Assembly: GCA_030737875.1 (NCBI GenBank)
Contig: CM060910.1
Coordinates: 250,698,427 to 250,762,426, forward strand
Direction of reading: 5' to 3'
DNA length: 64,000 bases
Source of the DNA: Allium sativum
Taxonomy: Eukaryota; Streptophyta; Magnoliopsida; Asparagales; Amaryllidaceae
Both the position numbers and the translations under genes were made by a program. The notes beneath the pieces were generated by a model. The model saw nothing but the letters and a program-made list of their open reading frames with translations. It was not told where the DNA came from and made no database searches. This document shows, in pieces, positions 43,926-57,278 of the stretch (within the stretch, counting starts at the first letter, position 1; each line of letters starts with the position of its first letter).

Positions 43926-43930
43926 AGTGG
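43926..43930 (-). repeat. Target-site duplication AGTGG (left of solo LTR)
   Basis: Matches 49658-49662. Confidence 0.88.
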
Positions 43931-44349
43931 TGTAACGATTGGGGAATTTTCGACCTTGAAAATCAAGACAAAACCCATGTTGACTATTCAAGCACTGAAA
44001 TACCAGATCATTAGTAGAAAGAAGTTAGAGGGTGAGAATTAGAAAGAAAGAAAATTAGAATAGAAGAAGAAGAAGATCACAACAGAATACACATGAATCT
44101 CACAGCGAAACAAATAAAATATGGTATAACATAACTTAAAATACAAAACTGTATTTGTATGTACATTTGTCGTCATCAGAGTACATAACATATATACCAC
44201 AACGGACATAAACTCTATATATAACTGATGTTGAGGCCTCCTGGTCCAAGCTCCTCCAAGGGTCTCTGGAAAATCCCGACTACTTGACTGCCAGTACAAA
44301 TTTGGGCACCCAAGAGTTTAGGGTAAACAAAACAAAATAAACTCTGGGT

Positions 44350-44363
44350 CAGTCATGAGACTG
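44350..44363 (-). other. Conserved LTR hairpin (solo LTR)
   Basis: CAGTC, loop ATGA, GACTG on the + strand; same motif and distance from the LTR end (about 420 bp) as the other copies. Confidence 0.6.
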
Positions 44364-45163
44364 GTGTGAGTAAACTCCAACCATTCGGTTAACTTTGAAA
44401 AATCTTTTTGGAAGAAAAGGATAATAGTAAGACTAGGAAACACATAAACATGGACGGTTTTTACCTTACTATAACCCAAAATAATTTCCAAATAAATACT
44501 TTTCTGATATTGTAATGGTGTCTAATCACAAGTAAATACAATCTAGCAGAACGCTTGCATCTCGCGCTCCACATATATAGTATACAATCAAAACCGCAGG
44601 CTCTTATTGGAGATTGGATTCCGATTATGACAAGGTATGGAACTACATGCCGATAGTGTATCTCTAGAGAGGAATACACTGGGTTCAACAAGAACATCTT
44701 GCAACCCGGCCACACATCACCGACCACTCATTTCTCTTGAGTGTATCGAATATATTATCACCTACGGTTGCTAGCAACATAACCATTCCCGGGAGATACA
44801 GAAGTGAAAAGAAGTAACAAATATGAATATTCTCTAGATGGTGACAATACACCCTAATGGGGGCGACCCACATAGCCATGTTGCCTACCCGATTTTTTTC
44901 ATTTCCCGGTTGATGAGGCTTGAGGTCATAACGTATCTTTTGATAGATCACACCTTCCTTTATTTTGAATGTCACATCATCATACCCGCCAAATCACAAA
45001 TTGATTTCCACAAAAATACCGTGGGTATAAAGCTAAGAGAAACAAATTCCTCCGCCACCAAACATGAGTACGTTTAAAGAGATCAACTTACGCGATTTAT
45101 TAGATTTACTCTATCAGACATCCGTCCATACAAGTTATCCTGGGACTGAACAAACCGAAGGCA

Positions 45164-45213
45164 CTATTCTGTAAATTCATCTAGGCAATTTCTACCTAGG
45201 ATCTCCAGAATAG
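45164..45213. other. Nested hairpin in solo LTR
   Basis: CTATTCTG (45164-45171) with CAGAATAG (45206-45213), enclosing CTAGG/CCTAG. Confidence 0.5.
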
Positions 45214-46800
45214 CCCTTGCATAACTCCATCTTAAATTATCTTCACATTCTTGATTCGCAATGCTAATGCCCATACGGAGTGGTTTTCAGATAATAAATC
45301 TGATCCCGGTCTCTCCATATTAACAATGGAAAATCGATCAAAAACTTTAATAGCCGGTTTTTTAACTCTCAAAGGAAAACATCCATACATCCATATTTCC
45401 AAATGGAAATTATACCGATCAATCATCAATCAACATTTAGCTCCTTAAATTAATTTATCATAAATTTATTCATTTCCCAAATTCTCATTATTTCTTAACT
45501 GTCTTAATTTCCCACGATTTTTGGAAAATGTTTCCATATATCATGAACTATTAAATTCCTATACTTAGAAAATATCTCTTTTTTAAATTAGGAAATAATT
45601 CTGTATATCCACAACTCTTGTTTTCTATATTTAGAAAATATTGTTAACATTGGAAAACATTTCCATTGCTTATTCATGCCTCACTATTCTTCCACATTCA
45701 TCAGTCCTTAACTGTAAACTAGTAAGAGAACAACTCCCTAAACATCAATCCCGAAGGCCAAAACCAACATTAGATCGATATACAGAAAGTTATTCAACTT
45801 AACTAATTTCCATTCAGTTTTATTTATTTATTTCCTTAATCCCATTTCTTAAATTCAAAATGACTCTATTTCTATATTTAGAAAACATCTCTGGTTATAT
45901 TTCCTTATAGAAATCTGGGCTTGTTTTGTTAACTCAAATCTTGATTTAAATAATAAATACCATTACAGTTTAATATTCCATTTATCTTGTTATTTTATAA
46001 ATCTATACTTCATATTCTATTTCATGAGCTCGGTTATAAGTTATAACAAATTCAAATACTTATTTCATAAAATTATGATTTCCATTATATATATATATAA
46101 TTCATAAAATAAATTATTCTTATAACATTAGACACAGTCAAATTTGTAAAACCTTACGGATTTATTTCAATCCTACTTACATTTCCAACATCGAAATAAT
46201 TTCATCGTTCCCTTTTTGAAATTATCCCCCTAATGTCCCATTTTAGTTCGTTCTTGAATTTATATTTCCAATTTATTCAATCACAATTATTTCATATCAT
46301 TTATTATAAATCAATCACTTGTTTTAATATAAACAAAAACAAGTTAATATATTCTAGCCAATCAAAACTCAATTTCTATTAATAAAATAGAAACCCCCTT
46401 TTTAAAACCCCAATTTTTCTCCAATATATTTGAATATATTGTACGGTATTTTAAATAATTTAGGTCGATGTTGTTCAAACACCCCATAAACATAATACGC
46501 AAGCATAGATTATTCGTTATATCATATAATGCAATATATGAAAACAATTATATTATTTGTTGAGGAATCCAGTTGGATCCCTCTAACCTGATTCCCTGCA
46601 TCCACAGATGTTGATCACCGTATATAACACAATTTCGTATCAATATGAAATCATTAAATCAGTATATAACCAATGACTTCATATATATAACCATTAACCA
46701 ATTTAATTGTAAATCATCCAAACAACCATCACACACAACATTCAATCATTTTTATCAAAATTAATTAATGTTTATAAAATTATTAAGCTGGACAGAGTTA

Positions 46801-46817
46801 GTGAGTTTACTCACCTT
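46801..46817 (-). other. Splice-donor-like inverted repeat in solo LTR
   Basis: On the - strand AAG/GTGAGTAAACTCAC, a consensus donor within a GTGAG/CTCAC stem. Confidence 0.4.
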
Positions 46818-49657
46818 GGTCGTTTATCGTTGAATAACGATAAACGGTCAATTTGATCGGATCGGACGTTTAATTCAGTCTAAAATTGTAACGTGCTCCA
46901 AATGCCTTCAGGCCGGTTCCATGTTATAGCCTACGATCATACGATCCTAATGTGGCAGACGATTTGATGAAGTATGTACAAGTTATTAAAGTTACAAGTT
47001 TTCATACTATTCTATATTAATTTTAAATTAAATTTAATGTCATGTGGGCCTTACCCCTTTGATCCAAATCATCCCATTACCATTAACCCACGAACGCATT
47101 GCTTCTTCTACAAAGTCTTTCCGGTATCTCACTCCAGCTTCTTCCTACCATTTCAACTGCATGAATTTCCAAGCAAAAATCACGCTGGTCCTCTTATATT
47201 TTCCAACGCGAGCCCCTGTGCAAACCAACCCATCATATCTCCATATATCCATTTTCAGTTGCTACCTGTTCCAGAAAATACCCATTAGACAACTCTTTAA
47301 TCCCTCTCAAAGCACGCATATAGACAGCCAGTACTTCATCCTTGCCAATTCATCATTCAACTCATTCGATTGTTCATGAGACTTGGTCTTCTTTCACACA
47401 AGTGAACGTTGCCTTAAACTGAACATCCTGCTTGGGTTTTAACTCGTCCGACTTAATGCAATCATACGGGTAAATTACTCAGCATAGCACAGCCTCATCT
47501 GACCAAGCACTAGAATGATTCCTTTTTGCAATACGTCACTAGATCGTATACAACCGCAAGCTGTTGTACGTGCATCTTCACGGCAGACTATAGTGCTAAT
47601 CCCTTCTTTCAAAACTAGACTCGCGAGCTCCAGTTTATCCACTCCCAATTAATTATTTCCTCCCCTATCTCCGAAAACTCAAGTTCCGCTCCATATAAAC
47701 AAATTTTGACGTTTCCAATACTTTGAACACTATGTTCTTCTCTTTCCCCATGGTTTAAACAACTATCTGCTCCCAAAAAAATACCATTAGCAAAAGAGAT
47801 CTCCTCATAACCGTACCACTAAGATAAAACTCAATTGCACCTTTGGATTTCCGGTTTCGAGTGCGGATCTGTGTTAACAGTTCCTCAACCAACTCGCACT
47901 ACCCTTCTCAAGGCCGTCAAACAGCCCATCCTCCACTACATCAGGCGCTGCGCCTTCCTGAATTCCACATGCGTGCTCTTACCCAAGACTGCCACTATTT
48001 CCACTTCATGCGTGTGGTGCACGTCCACATTCAGTTCCCGTCAGCGAGTTCGTGAGCTTCCTAGCCATTCATGTTTTGCCTAAAATATTTTTGTTTTTCT
48101 TCAGATTTTATTCCGGAAGATCAAAATGGTTTTGATTTCTTTTAGCTATGAAATAAAAGGCACACGCCTGGGTTGAGATCGAGTTTTTCAATAGTTGTGT
48201 ATTTATAGTCTTCGAACCCTTGGTGGCCAAGCTTTAGGAGTTGTAGGGTGTCTATCCTATTTCATTAGGCTAGCAGAAACGTCAAATTTCATGATTTGTC
48301 TTGACATAAAGTTTGTGGTTGGCAATGGGTTAGGCGTGATATTATATATGCAAATATACACTAAAATACTTTAACAGCTAAGAAAGGGTAGATACATTTT
48401 TGTTTTAAAATTTTGGTTAGCTTATATTTTCAAAGCATAGCCTGTATTCTTGCGTGAAAGGGTTGGCAAATTCTGGCTATACCATTCCTTTGTTGCCAAG
48501 GAACACACACACAGACATATATATATATATAATAGTTTGATGTTTCATGGAAACAAGTAGCTGTCACCACAGTAGAAAAGAAGGACTGCCATTCCTTCTT
48601 GCGTGTATTATTTGTGTTGCCCATAATAAATGAAGACACCCCCTTCTACGTTATGCGTGCCTACCTATATACATATAGGCATAAATACTTAAAGGCCAAG
48701 TAAACTAAAAATTTAATTAAATACATACAAGTACAAATGCCTAATAGCTAAGCAACAGAGACATCATGCACGTTAGGAAGGGAGGACTCTGTGTTTATGA
48801 AAGTAAGGATTAACTGCCACGTGAAGAAATTGGTTAAATTATATAAATATATTTTGTTACAGTAAATGCGGTACCGACTACGCAGAATTCCGGTCATTCA
48901 TGGACTGCTAACGATAAAAATAAAAATACCGTTGTGACGAGGAATGTGTCACGATTCCGAAAATATAATAACATAAACAAGTTAACTTATTCTGTGAAAT
49001 TCAAAATTGCTGATATAGGGTGTAAAATACACCAAATAAAAAGTTGCTTATTTTCTAAAATAAAAAATACAGTAAAATCCTAAAAATTAAACTAAGTATA
49101 CGTCTCCACTATCTTGTCTGAATTCGAAACCAATATTAAATTATACTAAATAATTCGTTATGGCTTATCAACGATTCTATAGGGATTATCTGGAAATTTT
49201 GATTTGGACATAACTTTTAATCTATAAACCAAAATCTTGATTTTTCTTTTCCATTAGCAAAATAAAGTTCAATAGATTCCAACGTTTCTTGTTTCGTAGA
49301 AATCCAACAAATAACGAATCATGTACACTAAGTTGAAGTTCAAAATGTAATATTAAGAACTGTCGTGATGTTATGAGCTCAATTATATTTTATATTATAA
49401 TTAATATGTTCAATGGTCGTTTAAATAATATATCTGTTATGTAGAACTCAAATTTAAATTTAATTAAATTCCTTATAATATCTAATTCATTTACTACACT
49501 TTAACCATTTTCGAACATTTCGAAAATTAAATCTATTATTCCATTATTATATCTTAATTTAAATATTTAAATTCAAACCATTCTGAATTATCAGACCAAT
49601 ATATATAAAATAATTAAATAAATTAATTACAAATCACTAAAATTTCGGGATGTTACA

Positions 49658-49662
49658 AGTGG
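49658..49662 (-). repeat. Target-site duplication AGTGG (right of solo LTR)
   Basis: Matches 43926-43930. Confidence 0.88.
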
Positions 49663-51030
49663 TTTCTTCCAAATAAAAAAAAATAGAAAACTGTGCTTAC
49701 ATCCATTTTTATATTTCGTAGTCATGGAATACAATGCAAGGTAGCTAGTATGATCAACATGACTACAGGTAAGTTTTTTCATAATCAACACATTGAATTT
49801 GACAAAAAAAAATCTACGACTAGCCTTGTCTTATAAGTCTTCACTTCCCTATGTGCATTTATCTTTTATTGTAAAATCCATCTATAGCTGACAGATTTTA
49901 TCCGTTTTAGTGCATCCAATACTTTTTTCCCGTACATAGATACCATCTCAAATTTCGTTGCTCCTAGCTATAATGCAAAGACTTTACTCTACTTTGTTTA
50001 TTAGAAAGATATAGGAGAATCGTTATCTAAGACACATTCCTCCTCGCAATCATTGGGAATCTATATTATCTCTCTTCTACAAAGGGTTCCATGCTAAACC
50101 TTCTAATAGGTTGCTTGTTTTCATATACTGGTGAACTTAGTTCTCCTACTGTACTAGTTGTACTACTAGTTTCTCGTATCTTGTCCAAGTCTACAACTTT
50201 GTTGTTAATTTTATTTAATAAATTTTCCTTTTTGAAAATACAATGTGTGTAGAGACTGTTAACTCTTATTCCGCGTTATTATGGAAAATTTACCCTATAT
50301 TTTCTAAGATATCCTATAGACCTATACAAATTCGATATCGCCTTAAGTTTGTTGAAGTCGATGTTCTCAACGTAGGTCCGAAGACCCCTCATCTCTAAAT
50401 AATTAAAGCGGGGCTTCTTCTCTTGCCACACCTTATATTGACTCTTAAGGAAAGATTTAGTAGGTAACAAGTTTTGTTATTTTCTGCAATTTCTAGTTTA
50501 TCCGCAATAAGACAAATGTAACTAAGCCTTACTTATCATGAAACAAACCATATCAACAAGGGTTTGGTTCTTTCACTATGAAACACCTTTATGTTGTGAT
50601 ATAGTGAGTCAAGTAACCTAAGAGATAATCTCATTTTCTTTTAAATATTTCTGGAAATTTTATACGACATACTCACCTCCTTAATGTGATTGAAGAAACT
50701 TTATCTTATAATTCTTTTGATTTTCTATTACATTTATACTCAACAAATTTCTCACAGATGTCAGATATGTTGTTCGTAAGAAACAAATATCCTGACCTCA
50801 AGAAATCATCAGTGAACGTAACAAAGAAAGAACTATTATCTTTGGAAACTATATGCATCAGGCTAATACATCACTATGTATTAGACTTGGAACTAGGCCA
50901 ATCCATAGCTAAAGTTATGAACGAATTTCCAAAAATTTACTCCTTTAGGATTTTTATAGGGAATACGAAGTTTAATTTATTCAGAACATTTCTAAATTTA
51001 GTTTTAAATAAAACCATATACTTTATTTAA
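49663..51030 (-). pseudogene. pol: Ty1/copia integrase to RT N-terminus (split gene)
   Basis: Read on the - strand through many stops: LIHSDV, then TDDF and KFVEYK (integrase core), GEY-like text before HNIKVFHSERTKPL (copia QHNGVSERRNRTL), DMVCFMIS (DMVRSMMS), LLPTKSFLKSQYKVWQEKKP (the PSKSVxKTPxELWxGxKP linker), NKQPIRRFSMEP, then RT start SVSYRWIL, REVKTYKTRLVV and NIKMDVSTVF (copia WIFK, KTYKARLVAKG, MDVKTAF). The order integrase before RT proves Ty1/copia. The antisense ORF at 50686-51030 (+) is a shadow of the integrase. Confidence 0.82.
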
Positions 51031-51134
51031 GGGTACGTTTGGCACATGTCCTTATTACGGTTTAAAATACACGAAAAGTCCTTCACCAAATTTTAGTGTA
51101 AATTAGGTACTTGTTTTTTATCTCCGACTGTTAG
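51031..51134. other. Spacer with GGGTACGTTTGGCAC
   Basis: The text GGGTACGTTTGGCACATG resembles ends of some plant DNA transposons, but I found no inverted copy. Confidence 0.25.
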
Positions 51135-51400
51135 AGATATATCAGCAACATTTCATAAAAGTTGCTAACATATCAGCAACTTTTTTGTACACGATATGAA
51201 AGTTTCTGACGTATCAGCAATTATTTACAAAAGTTGCTGACATTTCGGCAATTATTTTTAAAAGTTGCTGACATTTCAGCAATAATTTTTCCTTTGTTTT
51301 CTAGAAATTAGGAACAAGATTTATAATGAAACTTTACCATTGAAAGTTGCTGACATATCAACAATTATTTATAAAAGTTGCGGACATATCAACAATAATT
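51135..51400. repeat. Cluster of palindromic GTTGCTGACATATCAGCAA repeats
   Basis: About seven imperfect palindromes, each about 20 bp, spaced about 30-40 bp in the first part (51161-51180, 51203, 51233, 51263) and again at 51342 and 51377, often followed by TTATTTNNAAAA. Best copy: GTTGCTaacatatcAGCAAC at 51161-51180. No protein or known element recognised. Confidence 0.7.
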
Positions 51401-52001
51401 TTCTTTGTTTCAAGAAAATTGAGACTAGATTTACAATGAAACTTTAACAGCGATAGACTTTACAATATGAAAGTATAATAAGGATACCTCCCTATCACTT
51501 TATTTTAATTCAAATAATTTGTAACACAAAATTTTACTGATTAGATGTTTACATGCATGTATCATATACATTTATATGAGTGTGTGTGCATTGTAACAAT
51601 ATAATCTATGAAGGATATAATGTGCTTCTATGTAGATGTCGGGATTCATGTTACAATAGATGCATTATCTCATTTTGTATGTATTTTATGTTGTCCATAC
51701 ATATGCTTATAAAAATATTATAAAATATAAACCATGTAAAAAACATTTTGTAAAATATGTTTCAAAACATTGTAAAATAAATTCATACATGTATATCAGC
51801 ATATATATAATATTAAAATTAATATTATATTGTATGATAGACTTAAATATGTAGATAAGCCAATGCATATATATATATATAACTAATTTTTAATGAAAAC
51901 TAAATACCTTATTCTATATAAGTATATGTTTATAAATGTAAACATAATGCAATAAGCAATTTCATGGTTTAATATATGTTTTCATAAATACAAATTAAGT
52001 A

Positions 52002-52047
52002 AACACACACACACACACACACACACAAATATATATATATATATATA
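52002..52047. repeat. (AC)n(AT)n microsatellite
   Basis: (AC)13 followed by (AT)10 approximately. Confidence 0.9.
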
Positions 52048-52789
52048 CAATGAAAAAAATATTTTAGTTTAAAACTAACATAAATCTGTAGGAAAACTTG
52101 ATTCACTATTATATCATATAATATTAACAAATTAAATAATAGTTTTAGCTCTAATTAATAAAATTTAAATATTAGGTTGAGAAACAACCAACTTTTAAAT
52201 TTACAAAAAAACAAGGATCATAATACACATGTTGCGAAAATATCAGATTTTTTTATTCAAAATATTACTTCAAATAATTGAAACGCATTTTGACTAAAAA
52301 CCTAATTGAATTATTAAAAATATAAAATATCCATGGAAAATTATGAAATTATTCTTGGAAGTTTCTTATACGATTTTTTAAATCTAAAAAAATATATAAC
52401 TGAATTTTTTAACATTTACTTATATCATATATAACAAACGATTCATATAGTCATTAATAATTATTTGATATACACGCATGAATATAAATTATTTTTACAT
52501 TTTTTAATTCAAAATAAGTATAGGTAAACATATACAAAAAATTAAACCAATTTTATATTATTATATACTTAAATATTTAATATGTAGTTTGAGTATTTAC
52601 ACGTATATATGTGTTCATAATCAAAATACACGTATATTTTAATAAATACCTGATTTTTCTACATGTATAAAAATTTAAGTTTAATAATAATTGATTTATA
52701 AGCATAAGCTTCTATATCATACACATAATCAATCTAATAGTGACAAATAAATTTACCTATAAAAATATCACTAAACTAAACATCCAACA

Positions 52790-52838
52790 ATGTGTGTGTG
52801 TCTATATATATATAAATATATATGTGTGTGTGTGTGTA
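52790..52838. repeat. (TG)n(TA)n(TG)n microsatellite
   Basis: TG repeats on both sides of an interrupted TA run. Confidence 0.85.
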
Positions 52839-53199
52839 CATGGTTTTAGTTATATACAGATTATATATTGTAAAGATTATACAACACCATCAATATGACA
52901 CAAAAGTTACCAATCAATGCTGCATTTGAATCTGTGTATATTTTAATTTTATTGTATGTTATAACCTTTACACTATGATCACATGTTATATATTTTAATT
53001 ATTTAATTGATTAACTTTTTAATAAATTGATATATTAAATTATTCTAATAATGTTGTTTTAATTCCTAAAATCACTATATATACATACATCTGCACCTAT
53101 GATATCTTAAATATATTAAAATATTCTAACATGCATCATATTATATAACAAATATGCATAGTTTTCGTTAATTAAATTGTTTCGTTCATTAATCTTATT

Positions 53200-53200
53200 A

Positions 53201-53269
<69 letters not shown>
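53200..53269. repeat. (AC)n(AT)n microsatellite
   Basis: About eleven AC units followed by about 23 AT units. Confidence 0.9.
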
Positions 53270-53271
<2 letters not shown>

Positions 53272-54003
53272 AATGTATTTTAAATTATTTTCAAACGTTT
53301 TAAAATACTTTATTATATTTTAACTCTTATTTTATACATTATTTTATTTTAAATTTTACTTTTACATTCAAAATCGTTTATTTTAGTTTTTGAAACGGAT
53401 TTGAAAATTTGACATGGTCCAGTCAAATTGGGCCTTTCCAGTCAATCTTTATGCTCACATATCGAATTGGCCAGGCCGCTGGTTAGGTAATGTAGAGTAC
53501 TTGAGTCAAACCAAGTCACAAACACTATCTTTCTTGAAACCTTTTAACTGGACTATAAGCATAATTGGTTAACCTTAACATGATAATCAAACTGTATAGG
53601 CTATTGGCATATGATACTATTGTTAACAGGACCATCCTGTAGAAGAAGATATAAGTGAACTTAAAAATTCTTTTCTTGGGCCTATATTGGGCATATGAAT
53701 TCTAATTTACAAAATCTAAAATTAGCTTAAATAAAATTTCTTATTTCATTTGAATTTATAAATTATGGATAGAATTTTATTTAATTCAGTTAAGTACAAA
53801 AGCATATGTATGTGTCATATGCCTATATGTATGTGTGTACATTTGTGGATGTTGGGATTTTCATTGTAGTTGACGTATTAGCTAAGCTCATATATATTGT
53901 ACGTTGTCTAAATGAATGAATATACAACTATTATTTATGTAAATGTTGGAAATTATTAAATACACACACCTATATTACTTAATGTAATACACATTGACGA
54001 TTT

Positions 54004-54004
<1 letters not shown>

Positions 54005-54040
<36 letters not shown>

Positions 54041-54048
54041 CATATATT
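54005..54048. repeat. (AC)n(AT)n microsatellite
   Basis: About 12 AC units followed by about seven TA units. Confidence 0.85.
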
Positions 54049-54580
54049 TGTGTAATAAAAAATCAAATAAATAGATAAATAAATAAATGTATGCACATAT
54101 ATATATGTATAGTTTATAAATTTCTTTGTAGTAATAACGAGGATAGCAACTTTTAAATAAAAATCTAATTATATATATGAATGTTATAGTACAAATATAT
54201 CTAGATTTTATGTATATTATTTATCAAAATAGTTTTAAACCTTCCCCAGATCGTATGTACAACAAAGAGAAATTTAGTTACAATTTTAATGTTTTAAAAT
54301 ATACTTACATAAAACAATAAATTGAAATACAAAAAATTATTACAAGCATAATTTTGTAGGATTCTATTTAAAACTTTAAATCTTTAGAAAAAAAATCTTA
54401 TATTTTTTGTTAATAACTTTAATTTATCCTTTTTGGGAGAGAATATGCTATCGTTGTCCCTTCAGGTTTCGTTCATAAATATGAACTTCATAGTATAACT
54501 TAGGATAGTATTAACAAAATTATAGCGCGAATCATATGTAGTTGGCTACCAGCCCTCTAATAGCCAAAATGATTGATATC

Positions 54581-55607
54581 TGTAAAAACCCGTAACTTCC
54601 CCGTAAAGGAAAGTGTCAGATAGTTCGAGAACAAGCCACAACAGAACGCATACAGAAGAACATTTCATTGTATATTACAACAATGCATCAGAATACAAGA
54701 ATATACAGAGTATAAATGAATATTACACAGAAATATCAGAGATTTAAATTACATTTAAATACATAGCAGCGGAAAATAATACAATACACAACTAGAAGAG
54801 ATATACGGATACAAAGCTTTCCGGATATTATTCCAGCTGTAAACCAGGATCCTGTGAATATAAATCTGCAAAACCAAAACTACTAGCTGCCCGTGTCAAA
54901 ATAGGGGCACCCAGAGTTTAGGTTAAAACAATAAACTCCAGGTCAGTCATGTGACTGGTGTGAGAACTAAAACAGTTAATCTTTATTTTTAAAGCTAGGT
55001 AAATCAAGGGACCACGCCGTATAACACGGAAACGGGTTTCCTCCCAAGAACACCAGTGCATATAAGTAAACAGCGCAATGCTTTTCTAAAAATGAAGCTA
55101 TTATAAGACCCAGGTCCCATCACACAATGCAACGCAGCCGAGGATAGGGTTTTCCCTTATAATAGCCAAACATGCTTAGTACGTTTAAAACAAATCATTT
55201 GATACTACCATAAGTGCATAGTGTATAAAACAACTTCAAATCATAAGTATCAATCATAGGCGGCATGAATGCCCCATAACACTATGTCGCCATATAAAAG
55301 TTTACAATCAAAACCGCAAGACGTCGTATTGGAAGTTGGGTTATCATTTATGGTATGAACCGAGGCTAGGGGCAAGATCCTCACCGATTCGAGACTGCCT
55401 AGCCCGAGTCTCAGGCAAGCGCGCAGGCAAGCCTTGGAGCGACAGGGCCGGTCCACCGATGTGGATTATTATACCTGAGCACTACGTTTCGCCGCCCTTT
55501 GGGGCGTAAGCGAGCCAACTAAATGACTCCATCGGTTCGAGAACGACCGATCAATCCGAGGCGCCTCGCAACAGCAACAACCACATAAGTCAAACTCGTC
55601 AGGGCGT
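54581..55607 (-). mobile_element. Copy B: E3-family LTR end, interrupted by copy C
   Basis: The left end TGTAAAAACCCGTAACTT at 54581 is the LTR end on the - strand. It aligns with copy C 55608-56660 and with the E3 LTR ends. It stops at AGGGCGT (55607), where C continues as AGGGCGTGTAAAACC (about 56656), so C inserted into B. The remainder should lie right of the window. Conserved hairpin at 54944-54957 (CAGTC/GACTG). Confidence 0.88.
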
Positions 55608-56000
55608 TGTGACGGCAAGGAATTTCGCTCAGTCCGAACCAGTCGCTAAACCGACCCAGACCGTTCGAAACGCCCTATCGTTTGAGAACAGGACAAAATA
55701 GAACGCATACAGAAGAACATTTCGTTCAATATTACAACAATGCATTAGATTACAAGAATATACAGAGTAACAATGAATATTACACAGAAATATCAGAGAT
55801 TTAAATTACATTTAAATACATAGCAGCGGAAAATAATACAATACACAACTGAAGGAGATATACGGATACAAAGCTTTCCGGATATCGTTCCAGCTGTAAA
55901 CCAGGATCCTGTGAATATAAATCTGCAAAACCAAAACTACTAGCTGCCCGTGTTAAAATAGGGGCACCCAGAGTTTAGGTTAAAACAATAAACTCCAGGT

Positions 56001-56014
56001 CAGTCATGGGACTG
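56001..56014 (-). other. Conserved LTR hairpin (copy C 3' LTR)
   Basis: CAGTC, loop ATGG, GACTG. The 5' LTR copy is at 63886-63899. Confidence 0.65.
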
Positions 56015-57239
56015 GTGTGAGAACTAAAACAGTTAATCTTTATTTTACATCATTCGGTAAATCAAGGGACCACGCCGTATAACACGGAACGGGTTTCCTC
56101 CCAAGAATACTAGTGCATAAAACAAACAGCGCAATGCTAAATAAAGAAAAATGAAGCTGTTATAAGACCCAGGTCCTATCACACAATGCAACGCAAGCCG
56201 GGGGATAGGGTTTTCCCTTATAACAGCCAAAGAATGCTTGATACGGTTAAAACAAATCGTTTGATACTATTATAAGTGCATAGTGTATAAAACAACTTCA
56301 AATCATAAGTATCAATCATAGGCGGCATGGGTACCATATATCATGTCGCCATACTAGTTTTACAATTAAAACCGTAAATGTCACGTATTTGGAAATTTGA
56401 TTTCCGTCTATGAACCGAGGCAAAAGATAGTCCTCAACCGATTCGAGACGCTCTAGCCCGTGTCTCAGGATCAGAGCTCGAGTGACCCTTGGAGCGACAG
56501 GGCCGGTCCACCGATGTGGATTAAAATGCCTGAACACTGCGTTTCCCCATCCTTTGGGGTGTCAATGAGTCAACAAATGACTCCATCGGTTCGAGAACGA
56601 CCGATCAATCCGAGGCGCCTCGCAACAGCAACAACCACATAAGTCAAACTCGTCAGGGCGTGTAAAACCACTGACGCCACTTTTTAGCTAGAAGGAAACG
56701 CATGCCCTCCCTGAGGTCCTCTCCCGTTTTTGGTTCATACCGGGTGTGAAACACGCGAAGTAAACGTTACACAAAGCTACGCCACAAAGGCCTTGCTTTG
56801 ATCATCACCACAAGACTTTGCTTTTCAACAGAAGCCTCGATCAATTGCCACTTAGGCATGCCACACAGGCAATTCACTCCATGCGTTTGATATCCATCAA
56901 TATATAACCCCTGAGCTCGTACGTCTCAGAGAAGGGCGTTAAGCAAGAGAATAAATTCTCCGCCGCCAAACAGATATATATTTAATAGAGATCAATCACA
57001 CGGACTAAAATCCAATGTCAGACACACAGTCCATTTACAAGTCCGTTCTGGGTCTGAACGAAACCGGAGGCACCTAGTACCCCGCATATCCATCGATCTC
57101 CAAGTACGTCTGGACGATCACTAACTGTTTCCATCTTCTTGGGTGTACAGCCCAATCAAGATCATCAGTAACCACCCAAACGACGTGAAGACCTCCGGTC
57201 TTCGACCATCGTCTTCATCTTCGACTTATCGTCGTATCA

Positions 57240-57278
57240 GTTATTCAGAATGGGATAAACCCGGTCTTTCCGAATAAC
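57240..57278 (-). other. Conserved hairpin (copy C)
   Basis: GTTATTCAGAA with TTCCGAATAAC, one mismatch; homologue of 16183-16224. Confidence 0.55.

Larger units (their letters stand above)
43931..49657 (-). mobile_element. Solo LTR (5,727 bp) distantly related to E3
   Basis: On the - strand starts TGTAACATCCCGAAATTTTA at 49657 and ends at 43931 (TGTAACGATT on the + strand), with AGTGG on both sides. It shares blocks with the E3 family: 44290-44370 (GGGCACCCAAGAGTTTAGGG, GGTCAGTCATGAGACTGGTG), 44585 (AAAACCGCAGG) and 45700-45780 (CCCGAAGGCCAAAACCAACA). No internal region or second LTR, so it is the product of LTR-LTR recombination. Its middle (about 46900-48950) is not clearly like E3 and may hold an older nested insertion. 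ORFs inside have no recognisable product. Confidence 0.85.
51401..54580. other. AT-rich intergenic DNA without genes
   Basis: Very AT-rich with many short ORFs, none with a recognisable motif. Holds the microsatellites listed next. 53390-53640 is less AT-rich but shows no feature that I know. Confidence 0.6.

Noticed and set aside
46974..47379. Two overlapping ORFs of about 105 residues in the solo LTR
   Set aside because: Different frames over the same DNA, no recognisable domain, inside an LTR.
48925..48960. Possible LTR end (TGTGACGAGGAATG) inside the solo LTR
   Set aside because: Resembles the copy C LTR end but I found no matching second end or duplication.
50686..51030. 114-residue ORF on the + strand
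   Set aside because: The opposite strand reads copia integrase motifs (LIHSDV, TDDF, KFVEYK) through the same bases; the + ORF is a shadow.
53390..53640. Less AT-rich patch that might be a gene fragment or SINE
   Set aside because: No A/B box pair, poly(A) tail, or open frame of note.
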